From an uncultured Bacteroidales bacterium (GTDB lineage: Bacteria; Bacteroidota; Bacteroidia; Bacteroidales; P3): a stretch of DNA of 64,000 bases. Location of the stretch: NCBI GenBank assembly GCA_900316055.1, contig ONBK01000004.1, forward strand, positions 179,836 through 243,835, read 5' to 3'. Positions within the stretch are counted from its first letter, which is position 1; each line of letters starts with the position of its first letter. The translations under genes were made by a program, and so were the position numbers. The notes below the pieces were generated by a model. That model saw only the letters and a program-made list of their open reading frames with translations. It made no database searches and was not told where the DNA came from. This document shows, piece after piece, positions 17,516-24,797 of this stretch.

Positions 17516-18943
17516 TTAGTTTAAGAGTTGTTCGCGGAGGGTGGTTTCAAGGCGAGGAACGAGGCGGTCGATGTCGCCCGCACCAAGGGTGAGTACGATA
17601 TCGGGGCAGAGAGCGGGGACCAATTCAAGGGCCTGGTCGGGGGTACAGAGATACTTGGACATGGTGTCCATTTTGCGGAGCACCATGGATGAGGTGACAC
17701 CGAGGATGGGCTTCTCGCGGGCGGGGTAGATGGGGAGCATAATGACTTCGTCGAGAGTCTGAAGGACACGGGCGAAGTCGTCGGCGAGGTCTCGGGTGCG
17801 GGAATAGAGGTGGGGTTGGAAGATGCCCACAACTCGCTTGCCGGGGTAGAGGAAGCGGACGGCCTCAATGGTGCGTTCGATCTCCTGGGGGTGGTGGGCG
17901 TAGTCGTCGATGTAGATGAGGTCCTTCTCGCGAATGCGGTAGTCGAAACGGCGGCGCACACCAGCAAAGGTCTTGAGGCCGTGACGCAACTGGAATTGGT
18001 CGAGGCCACAGGTGAGAGCCACGGCAGAGGCGGCGACGGCGTTTTCGACATTGACGAGCGGGGCTCCATCGAGTTCAAGGTCGTAGAGGACTCCGTCGGG
18101 GGTGCGGAGGTCGAAGAAGAGGTTGCCACCATAGTTGCGGACATTGATGGCGTAGTAGTCGGCTTCGATACCGCGGGCAGTATAGGTCAGAATGCTTGAA
18201 TGCTTGATTGTGTGATTGTCTGAATGGTGGTCCTCGTGGTCGTGGTGATGATGGTCGTGGCCGTATTCAACGAATTCCTCTCCGTCGAGGGTACGGAAAA
18301 TGTCCGTTTTCAGGAACAGGTGTCCATCGGGGACCGTCTGGTTGGCGAATTGCAGGTATGCCTCGAGCATGTGCTCGTGGGTGCCGTAGATGTCGAGGTG
18401 GTCGGGGTCGGTGGCGGTGATAACGGAGATGTAAGGGTGGAGCTGGAGGAAGGAGCGGTCGTATTCGTCGGCCTCGACGACGACATAGTCGCTCTTGTTA
18501 TCGACGACAAGATTGCTGTCGAAGTTTTTGCTGATGCCGCCAAGAAAGGCGCTGCATCCACAGTCGGCTTTGGAGAGCAAATGGGCAATGAGGGTGGAAG
18601 TGGTGGTCTTTCCATGACTGCCGGCAACGGCGATGCACTGTTTGCCACGGGTGAGTTCGCCGAGCATCTGAGAGCGTTTCTCCATGGGAATGCCACGAGA
18701 AACGATGGCTTGGAATTCGCGGGTGTCGGCGGGAACGGCGGGGGTGTAGACCACGAGATCGAGGTCCGCAGGGATAAGCTCGGGGTTGTCGTCGTAATGA
18801 ATCGAGATGCCTTCGGCCTCGAGCTCGGCGGTGAGAGGACTGGGTGTGCGGTCGTAGCCACTGACGCTGTCGCCACGACGGTGGAAGTAGCGCGCCAACG
18901 CGCTCATTCCGATGCCTCCGATGCCAAGAAAATAGTAATTCAT
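17516..18943 (-). CDS. murC: UDP-N-acetylmuramate--L-alanine ligase
   Basis: 475 residues. Adds L-Ala to UDP-MurNAc in the cytoplasm. Rossmann start YYFLGIGGIGMSALARYF, ATP loop AGSHGKTTTSTLIAHLL, EADEYDRSFL, ATDPDHLDIYG, C-terminal ligase domain with FAGVRRRFDYR, YIDDYAHHPQEI, IFQPHLYSRT, LGAGDID. All Mur-ligase motifs are present. Unusual: residues about 226-252 carry a His/Asp-rich insert (GHDHHHHDHEDHHSDNH) followed by an octamer repeat coding for HTIKHS; this is in the central domain, between the DIFRTLDGEEF and YTARGI segments, and is not part of the family consensus. It could bind divalent metal or simply be a tolerated loop. Confidence 0.96.
   Translation of the reverse strand: MNYYFLGIGGIGMSALARYFHRRGDSVSGYDRTPSPLTAELEAEGISIHYDDNPELIPADLDLVVYTPAVPADTREFQAIVSRGIPMEKRSQMLGELTRGKQCIAVAGSHGKTTTSTLIAHLLSKADCGCSAFLGGISKNFDSNLVVDNKSDYVVVEADEYDRSFLQLHPYISVITATDPDHLDIYGTHEHMLEAYLQFANQTVPDGHLFLKTDIFRTLDGEEFVEYGHDHHHHDHEDHHSDNHTIKHSSILTYTARGIEADYYAINVRNYGGNLFFDLRTPDGVLYDLELDGAPLVNVENAVAASAVALTCGLDQFQLRHGLKTFAGVRRRFDYRIREKDLIYIDDYAHHPQEIERTIEAVRFLYPGKRVVGIFQPHLYSRTRDLADDFARVLQTLDEVIMLPIYPAREKPILGVTSSMVLRKMDTMSKYLCTPDQALELVPALCPDIVLTLGAGDIDRLVPRLETTLREQLLN
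18190..18228 (+). repeat. Octamer tract inside murC
   Basis: Units gaatgctt twice, gattgtgt, gattgtct and a partial fifth, translated on the minus strand as part of the His-rich insert. Confidence 0.75.
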
Positions 18944-18949
18944 TATAAC

Positions 18950-19003
18950 GTTTAGAGTTTAAAGGGTTTGAGAAGTTTAAGGGGTTTGAGGGTTAGAGGT
19001 TTT
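18950..19003 (+). repeat. Nonamer array between murC and murG
   Basis: Six 9-base units (gtttagagt, ttaaagggt, ttgagaagt, ttaaggggt, ttgagggtt, agaggtttt). The array extends into the 3' end of murG and supplies its stop codon and the last residues. Confidence 0.75.
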
Positions 19004-20171
19004 TGAGGTTCTCGAGTTGTTGGAGTTCGTCGGGGAGGGGTCTGGATTTCGCTTTGTCAGGTTTGCCATAGAGCAACTCGGAGATTTGGTCGACAATCTT
19101 GTCGGCGGCATGGCGGACAGCCATCTTGGAGATGGCGGTACTCATGGAGTTCTGGCGGCTGGGCGACTCGAAGATTTCCTTGACGGTGAAGAGTCCCTGA
19201 CTGTTGCAGTCCGCATCCTTCACCATCACAGCGGCACCACGGTCGACGAGGGCGAGGGCGTTCTTCGTCTGATGGTCCTCGGCGACATTGGGCGAGGGAA
19301 TGAGTACCACAGGCTTGCCAACAAGGCAGAGTTCACTGATGGCGATGGCTCCGGCACGAGACACCACGATGTCGGCTGCAGCATAGGCCATATCCATACG
19401 GGAGATGAACTGGTGCACCTTCACCCATTGTCCCACACCGGCACGTTCCACGGCGGCCACAGCCTCGTCGTACATCCAGCGACCCGTCTGCCAAAGGAGC
19501 TGTATGCGGTTCTCGCGGAAGAAGTGGAGGTGATTGATAATCATCTCGTTGATGCTTCTGGCACCAAGGCTACCTCCCACGGAGAGCAGCACACGGCCTT
19601 CGGCTTCAAGTCCGAAGTGGGCTCGGCCTTCGGCGGCGGTGGCCGTCATCTGCTCGATGTCGGCACGGACGGGGTTACCGGTGAACACTATCTTCTCCTT
19701 GGGGAAGAAGCGGTCCATTCCTTCGTAGGCCACACAAATGCGGCAGGCCTTGCGGGCCAGCATCTTGTTAGTGAGACCGGCGTAGGAGTTCTGCTCCTGA
19801 AGGAGGGTTTTGTAGCCCATAGCGGAAGCGGCCTTCAATGTGGGCTCACTGGCAAATCCGCCGACACCCACCACGATGTCGGGCTCGAACTCGCGGAGCA
19901 GCCCCTTCACTTTCTGGCGACTCTTCAGTATGCGGAACGGCAGCTGGAGGTTCTTGATGATATTGGCGGGTGTGAGCTTGCGCTGCAAGCCGGCGATGGG
20001 CAGACCTACAATCTTGTAGCCTGCCGCGGGCACCTTCTCCATCTCCATGCGTCCTTCGGCACCGACAAACAGAATGTCGGCGTCACTCCAACGGGCTTTC
20101 ACGGCATTGGCAATAGCCACTGCGGGGAATATATGTCCGCCGCTGCCTCCTCCACTGATGATGATTTTCAT
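18993..20171 (-). CDS. murG: UDP-GlcNAc--undecaprenyl-diphospho-MurNAc-pentapeptide GlcNAc transferase
   Basis: 392 residues. Makes lipid II on the inner face of the membrane. GT-B fold: N-terminal glycine loop SGGGSGGHIFPAVAIANA, second loop VGVGGFASEPTLKAAS, EQNSYAGLTNK, TGNPVR, VGGSLGARSINE, and the donor-binding SRAGAIAISELCLVGKPVVLIP followed by AEDHQTKNA. All signatures intact and length typical for the family plus a short tail (LPDELQQLENLKNL). The tail overlaps a nonamer array, so its last residues are probably repeat-derived. Confidence 0.97.
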   Translation of the reverse strand: MKIIISGGGSGGHIFPAVAIANAVKARWSDADILFVGAEGRMEMEKVPAAGYKIVGLPIAGLQRKLTPANIIKNLQLPFRILKSRQKVKGLLREFEPDIVVGVGGFASEPTLKAASAMGYKTLLQEQNSYAGLTNKMLARKACRICVAYEGMDRFFPKEKIVFTGNPVRADIEQMTATAAEGRAHFGLEAEGRVLLSVGGSLGARSINEMIINHLHFFRENRIQLLWQTGRWMYDEAVAAVERAGVGQWVKVHQFISRMDMAYAAADIVVSRAGAIAISELCLVGKPVVLIPSPNVAEDHQTKNALALVDRGAAVMVKDADCNSQGLFTVKEIFESPSRQNSMSTAISKMAVRHAADKIVDQISELLYGKPDKAKSRPLPDELQQLENLKNL

Positions 20172-20178
20172 TTTCTTA

Positions 20179-20223
20179 GGGTTTAATAGGTTAAAGAGGT
20201 TTAAAGGGTTTAAGAGGTTATTT
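20179..20223 (+). repeat. Nonamer array between murG and ftsW
   Basis: Five 9-base units (gggtttaat, aggttaaag, aggtttaaa, gggtttaag, aggttattt) spanning the whole gap and touching the ftsW stop. Confidence 0.75.
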
Positions 20224-21465
20224 GTCGGTATCGTCGGTTATTGTCATTTCGTTCTCTACATTTTCCGATTCTTCATTCCTCTTTTCCAATTTTTCATTCT
20301 TAGTTCTTTTCTCTCCATTCTCATACACTCCTGCCGCCACCGACTGGATGATTCCCATTCCGAAGCTGAGGAAAAGGTAGGCTGTACCGCCATAACTGAT
20401 GAAGGGCAGCGTCTGTCCTGTCACTGGCAGCACGCCCACGGCCACGCCCATGTTGGCCAGCGCCTGCAGGTATATCATCGTTCCGAGTCCCGCCACCGTG
20501 AGGGCTCCGAAGCGTCCGTTGCATTTCCACGCCAAACGCACACAGCGGAAATAGAAGAAACTGTAGAGCACAAGCACGAGTATTCCTCCCACAAGGCCTG
20601 TCTCCTCAATGATGATAGCGTAGATGAAATCGTTATGCGACTGCGTCATCAGGCGGGCATAGAGCGTATTGCCCGGGCCTACGCCGAACACGCCGCCACG
20701 AGCCACTGCGATACGGGCGTCGTTCTCCTGGGTGATAACCGTGGGGTCGGGATCGTCAAAATAGGAGTGCAGACGGTGGCCCCACGTGCTCGAACGCTCC
20801 ATGAGCTGCTCCGTCTTCACTTCGCCTCCCTTTCCTTTCTCCTCGCCACTCCGATAGTGATTCACGGCCACCGCCAGTCCCACGGCGGTGCCAGCCACCA
20901 GCACAATCATTATTCGCCACCACCACTTTCGGTCCACTCCGCCGAAGAAGAGCATCAGGTAGCACGAGACAAACAGCAGGGCGGCCGTAGAGAAGTTCTC
21001 CGGCAGCACGAAGGCCGCCACGAGGACAATATAGGCCAGCAGCGAGAAGAAGGTCCCCTTCTCCGCCACCTGCTCCTTTTTGAGGGTCAGCATGCGGGCT
21101 ATGAAGAGTACCAAAGCAATCTTCGCCACTTCAGAGGGCTGGAACTGGTTCACCAAGGGTATCCTGAGCCAGCGGCCACCCATCATCAGCGTCACTGCCA
21201 ACAGAACGATGGAAACCCAAAGGCCCAATACCGCGAAACGCGAGAAGAAGCGGTAGTTGATTCTGCTGCACACCGCCACAATGACCCACGAAGCAGCGAC
21301 AATCAGCAGGTGCCTGAGGAAAAGTCCCGTGGGCCCGCCGGCGCTGTCGTGCGAATAGGCCTCCAAGCCTATGGCGCTGTAGACACCCACAAGCGAGATG
21401 ATGCTGAGCAGCAGGAATACTACCCAGAGCGTCTTGTCTCCCCTGATTATCTTGGTCACTTTCAT
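20218..21465 (-). CDS. ftsW: FtsW/RodA/SpoVE-family peptidoglycan polymerase (lipid II glycosyltransferase)
   Basis: 415 residues with about ten membrane helices. Signature segments: NQFQPSEVAKIALVLFIAR (SEDS motif), PENFSTAALLFVSCYLMLFFGG, GVFGVGPGNT, HNDFIYAIIIEETGLVGG with the catalytic-region Glu, and GQTLPFISYGGTAYLFLSFG. Works with the transpeptidase encoded by ftsI in septal wall synthesis. The cytoplasmic C-tail (about residues 381-410: TKNEKLEKRNEESENVEN) is coded by a run of degenerate heptamers (20250-20323). The start overlaps the stop of the upstream murD remnant (ATGA), keeping translational coupling. Confidence 0.95.
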   Translation of the reverse strand: MKVTKIIRGDKTLWVVFLLLSIISLVGVYSAIGLEAYSHDSAGGPTGLFLRHLLIVAASWVIVAVCSRINYRFFSRFAVLGLWVSIVLLAVTLMMGGRWLRIPLVNQFQPSEVAKIALVLFIARMLTLKKEQVAEKGTFFSLLAYIVLVAAFVLPENFSTAALLFVSCYLMLFFGGVDRKWWWRIMIVLVAGTAVGLAVAVNHYRSGEEKGKGGEVKTEQLMERSSTWGHRLHSYFDDPDPTVITQENDARIAVARGGVFGVGPGNTLYARLMTQSHNDFIYAIIIEETGLVGGILVLVLYSFFYFRCVRLAWKCNGRFGALTVAGLGTMIYLQALANMGVAVGVLPVTGQTLPFISYGGTAYLFLSFGMGIIQSVAAGVYENGEKRTKNEKLEKRNEESENVENEMTITDDTDK

Positions 21466-22001
21466 AATTCGTTCACTTCATGGCGGAATTCCTCCCCTCG
21501 GTCGGCCACATCGTGGCCGTTGTCGCAGGCGGGAGAGTAGAGCACCTTCACGTCGTCGCTCTCATAGTGGTAGGCACTCTGCAACGCATCGGCCATCGTG
21601 GCACAGTCCTCGATGGCGGGGACAACGCCGGAGAAGGCCTTGTGCAACGACTCACCACCCGCGCCCACGATGAGCAGCTTTCTCACCTTGCGCAACGCCG
21701 GAGGTACCAGACGGCTGTAGTCGGCAGCCTTCTTAGGTGCGTCAACGATCCATATCAGTCCGCCGGAAGTACTTTCCAACGAGTACCATGTGGCATTGAT
21801 GCTACGTGCAGCGGCGTCGTTGATATATTCGCGGCCGCGCACCCGCGCCACAAATTCTAAGCGGTAGCGGGTCTCCTCCATCCGGTTGAAACAGGCCCTG
21901 AGGGCCTCGTTACGCATGGTCTTCAGTCGCTGAGTGTCGATACCAGCGAGCCCGATGTGCGTCCTCTCACGCCCCTCCTTAACCAAAGTATCAATAGTCA
22001 T
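21462..22001 (-). CDS. MurD-like protein reduced to the C-terminal ligase domain
   Basis: 179 residues in the murD position of the dcw cluster, where about 440 are expected. It aligns by eye to the end of MurD: TMRNEALRACFNRMEETRYR corresponds to the linker after the ATPase domain, YRLEFVARVRG to HRLExV, REYINDAAARSINATWYSLE to the INDSKATNxNxTxxAL motif, IWIVDAPKKAADYS to WIxGGxDKGxDYS, and YSPACDNG to LSPACAS. The whole substrate-binding and ATP-binding part (GTNGKTT) is absent and the conserved SKATN and GGxDKG residues are changed, so ligase activity is not credible. Yet the frame is open, uses the same codon bias and overlaps ftsW by ATGA. A full murD must exist elsewhere if D-Glu is added normally; not in this window. 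Confidence 0.75.
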   Translation of the reverse strand: MTIDTLVKEGRERTHIGLAGIDTQRLKTMRNEALRACFNRMEETRYRLEFVARVRGREYINDAAARSINATWYSLESTSGGLIWIVDAPKKAADYSRLVPPALRKVRKLLIVGAGGESLHKAFSGVVPAIEDCATMADALQSAYHYESDDVKVLYSPACDNGHDVADRGEEFRHEVNEL

Positions 22002-22006
22002 TATAG

Positions 22007-22059
22007 TGATTGTTTGTTTGCTTGATTGCTTGAGTTCTTTAAACTTTAAACTTTAAACC
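22007..22059 (+). repeat. Octamer plus heptamer array filling the mraY-murD gap
   Basis: Four octamers (tgattgtt, tgtttgct, tgattgct, tgagttct; 22007-22038) followed directly by three heptamers (ttaaact twice, ttaaacc; 22039-22059). The array fills nearly the whole 58-base gap between the mraY stop and the start of the shortened murD, i.e. where the lost two thirds of murD should be. Confidence 0.85.
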
Positions 22060-23241
22060 TCACCTCAGTTTCAACGTTGACAAGGTAAATATCGCCAGCA
22101 ATATAGCGATAATGATGAATCTCACCGTCACCTTCTCCTCGGCCTGTCCCTTCTTCTGGTAGTGATGGTGGAGGGGGGTCATCAGGAACGGTCTCTTCTC
22201 CACAGGCACCAACTCCGACGGCGGCAGGTGATGTTTCCGACGGTAATATTTGCAATAGGATGTCTGGATAATCACCGACAGGTTCTCCACCACATACACC
22301 CCGCAGAGCACCGGCAGCAACAGTTCCTTCTTGATGAGCACTGCAAAGACCGCAATGATGCCGCCGATGGAGAGCGACCCCGTGTCGCCCATGAAGATGT
22401 CCGCCGGGTGACCGTTGAACCACAGGAATCCTATCGTGGCCCCCACGAAAGCGGTGCTGAAGATAGCCAACTCGCCGATATTCGGCAAATACATGATGTT
22501 GAAATAGGTGGCCATAATGGCGTTACCGCTCACCCATGCCAACAGTGCCAGTGCGCCACCATTGACAGCCGCCACACCCGTGGCGATGCCGTCGATACCG
22601 TCAGTCAGATTTGAGGCATTGCTCACGGCAGTGACTATCAAAATAATAACCAGCACATACACCACCCACACCAAGTCCTGCGCCCAGTCACCCATCCAGG
22701 TCACCAACCACGCATAGTCAAACTCGTTGTTCTTCACAAAAGGAATCGTCGTTGTGGTGCCGCCGCTCAACGCCGGATGGTAGACAATCAACAGTCCCAC
22801 AACCAGGGCTAACAACACCTGTCCGAGGATTTTGTATTTCCCAGCCAGACCCTTCTTGCCACGGGTCTTCTTCAGATAGTCGTCCAAGAAGCCCAGCATT
22901 CCTAACCACACCGTGGTGCCCACCATGATGAGCACATAGATATTGTCGAGTTTGGCGAAGAGGAGTGTGGGAATGAGTATGGCGGTAAGGATAAGCAGTC
23001 CGCCCATGGTGGGGGTATTGGCTTTCCGCGCTGCACCTTCGAGTCCCAGTTCGGTACGCACCTCATCCATCATTCCCATCTTGTTCTTCATCCAACGGAT
23101 GAAACGCTTTCCGAAGAGCAGCATAATCAGCAACGAAGTCACCATACCTGCCGCCGCACGGAACGTAATGCCGATGAAAGCTCCCGCCCCGGGAACATGA
23201 ATTCCCATGTCGTTAAGCCATTCTAACAGATGATAAATCAT
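22060..23241 (-). CDS. mraY: Phospho-N-acetylmuramoyl-pentapeptide transferase
   Basis: 393 residues, about ten membrane helices. Transfers phospho-MurNAc-pentapeptide to undecaprenyl phosphate, forming lipid I. Signatures: GKxFxRWMKNK start region, KANTPTMGGLLIL, LGFLDDYLKKTRGKKGL with the catalytic aspartates, NASNLTDGIDGIATG, GFLWFNGHPADIFMGDTGSLSIGG, and LMTPLHHHYQKKG near the C-terminus. Length is slightly above the bacterial norm (about 360) because of an inserted periplasmic segment with SGGTTTTIPFVKNNEFDY, usual for Bacteroidota. Cotranscribed with murE upstream (43-base gap). Confidence 0.97.
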   Translation of the reverse strand: MIYHLLEWLNDMGIHVPGAGAFIGITFRAAAGMVTSLLIMLLFGKRFIRWMKNKMGMMDEVRTELGLEGAARKANTPTMGGLLILTAILIPTLLFAKLDNIYVLIMVGTTVWLGMLGFLDDYLKKTRGKKGLAGKYKILGQVLLALVVGLLIVYHPALSGGTTTTIPFVKNNEFDYAWLVTWMGDWAQDLVWVVYVLVIILIVTAVSNASNLTDGIDGIATGVAAVNGGALALLAWVSGNAIMATYFNIMYLPNIGELAIFSTAFVGATIGFLWFNGHPADIFMGDTGSLSIGGIIAVFAVLIKKELLLPVLCGVYVVENLSVIIQTSYCKYYRRKHHLPPSELVPVEKRPFLMTPLHHHYQKKGQAEEKVTVRFIIIAILLAIFTLSTLKLR

Positions 23242-23284
23242 ATATTATCTTTGATAAAGTTTAAGGTTTAAAAATTCTCTATTT

Positions 23285-24754
23285 TCAATTCTCCCCTTTC
23301 ACTATTAACCATTTCCCCGCCTCCTCCACATCGTCAAAGTGGCTCCTCACTCCGTTCACTTCCTGATACGTCTCGTGACCTTTGCCGGCAATGAGGACAA
23401 TGTCGCCCTCTTTGGCCAGCATACAGGCCGTGCGGATTGCCTGATGGCGGTCGGTGATTCTCACCGTCCTGCTCAACTGCTCGGCCGTGAGTCCCGCCTC
23501 CATGTCGTCGAGGATGCTCTCCGGCTGCTCCGTGCGCGGGTTGTCACTCGTCAGCACCAGCTTGTCGCTGCCGTCAGCAGCAATCTGCGCCATCTCAGGC
23601 CGTTTCGTCTTGTCACGGTCGCCACCACATCCCACAACGGTAATCAACTGCTGTGTGGGCCGACGGATGGCATCGATGGTCTCAATGACATTCTGCAGCG
23701 CGTCGGGCGTATGCGCATAGTCGATAATGGCCGTCACACCGCAGCCACTCACATACTGGAACCGCCCAGGAGCAGGTTCCAACGTGGAGAGCAGTCGCAA
23801 CACCTCCTTCTCGTCAGCACCACTGAGCACGGCGGCACCATAGATGGCCAGCAGGTTGTAGGCATTGAACCGCCCTACCAACCGACACCATATTTCCTTC
23901 CCATTAATGCTCAACTGCATCCCTTCGAAGCCCTCCTCTATCACCTTGCAGTGGAAGTCGCCCTTCTGTTGCAGACCATAGGTGTAGACCTTGGCGCGGG
24001 TGTTCTGCACCATCACACGACCGTTCTTGTCGTCGACATTCGTCAAGGCCCATGCCTCTTTGGGCAACGCATCGAAGAAACCCTTCTTGGCAGCGATATA
24101 GTTGGCCATGGTCTTGTGGAAGTCCAGATGGTCGTGGGTGATATTGCTAAAAATGCCGCCCGCGAATTCCACACCGGCAATGCGTTTCTGCACCACGGCA
24201 TGCGAGCTCACTTCCATGAAGCAGTAGTCACAACCCCTGTCTGCCATCCGACGCAGCAACTGGTTCAGCTCTAAGGCATCGGGAGTGGTGTGGCCTGTGG
24301 GCAATTCCTCCTCGTCCACCTTGTTCACTATCGTCGACACCAATCCCACATGGTGTCCCAATTTCCGGAACATCCGGTGCAGCAACGTCACCGTCGTGGT
24401 CTTACCATTGGTGCCGGTGATACCCACCAGCTTCAACTGACGCGACGGGTGACCGTAGAAGTTGGCAGCCATCAGTCCCAACGCTTCACTGCTGTCCTTC
24501 ACCACCACAAATGTTACCTTCTCACTTTCCACTTTTCGCATTCCACTTTCCACTTCCTCACACACCACAGCAACAGCCCCCTGCTCCACGGCCTTGCCAA
24601 TGAAGTCGTGTCCGTCGACCTTCGTGCCACGCTGGGCCACAAAGAGGGTCCCGGCCGTCACTTTCCGCGAGTCGAACTGCAGGTCCTTCACTTCCACCTC
24701 CACGTCGCCCACAACCTTGCAGTCAATACCCTGTATAATATCTTTCAGCAACAT
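23285..24754 (-). CDS. murE: UDP-MurNAc-L-Ala-D-Glu--2,6-diaminopimelate ligase
   Basis: 489 residues. N-domain with LQFDSRKVTAGTLFVAQRG, ATP loop ITGTNGKTTTVTLLHRM, EVSSHAVVQKR, NITHDHLDFHKTM, carbamylated-lysine region, and in the C-terminal domain VIDYAHTPDAL-like IIDYAHTPDALQNV, VGCGGDRDKTKRPEM, and SDNPRTEQPESIL. The DNPR motif points to meso-diaminopimelate as the amino acid added, rather than lysine. An in-frame heptamer tract (24518-24559) inserts EEVESGMRKVESEKV at residues 66-79 of the N-terminal domain, absent from typical MurE. Confidence 0.96.
   Translation of the reverse strand: MLLKDIIQGIDCKVVGDVEVEVKDLQFDSRKVTAGTLFVAQRGTKVDGHDFIGKAVEQGAVAVVCEEVESGMRKVESEKVTFVVVKDSSEALGLMAANFYGHPSRQLKLVGITGTNGKTTTVTLLHRMFRKLGHHVGLVSTIVNKVDEEELPTGHTTPDALELNQLLRRMADRGCDYCFMEVSSHAVVQKRIAGVEFAGGIFSNITHDHLDFHKTMANYIAAKKGFFDALPKEAWALTNVDDKNGRVMVQNTRAKVYTYGLQQKGDFHCKVIEEGFEGMQLSINGKEIWCRLVGRFNAYNLLAIYGAAVLSGADEKEVLRLLSTLEPAPGRFQYVSGCGVTAIIDYAHTPDALQNVIETIDAIRRPTQQLITVVGCGGDRDKTKRPEMAQIAADGSDKLVLTSDNPRTEQPESILDDMEAGLTAEQLSRTVRITDRHQAIRTACMLAKEGDIVLIAGKGHETYQEVNGVRSHFDDVEEAGKWLIVKGEN
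24518..24559 (+). repeat. Heptamer (ctttcca) tract inside murE
   Basis: Units cttctca, ctttcca, cttttcg, cattcca, ctttcca, cttcctc. Read on the minus strand as the KVESEK-type segment, like those in rsmH and the sigma-54/M23 gene. Confidence 0.8.
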
Positions 24755-24797
24755 AATTCTTATAAAGTTTAAGGTTTAAAGGTAACAACATTAACCA

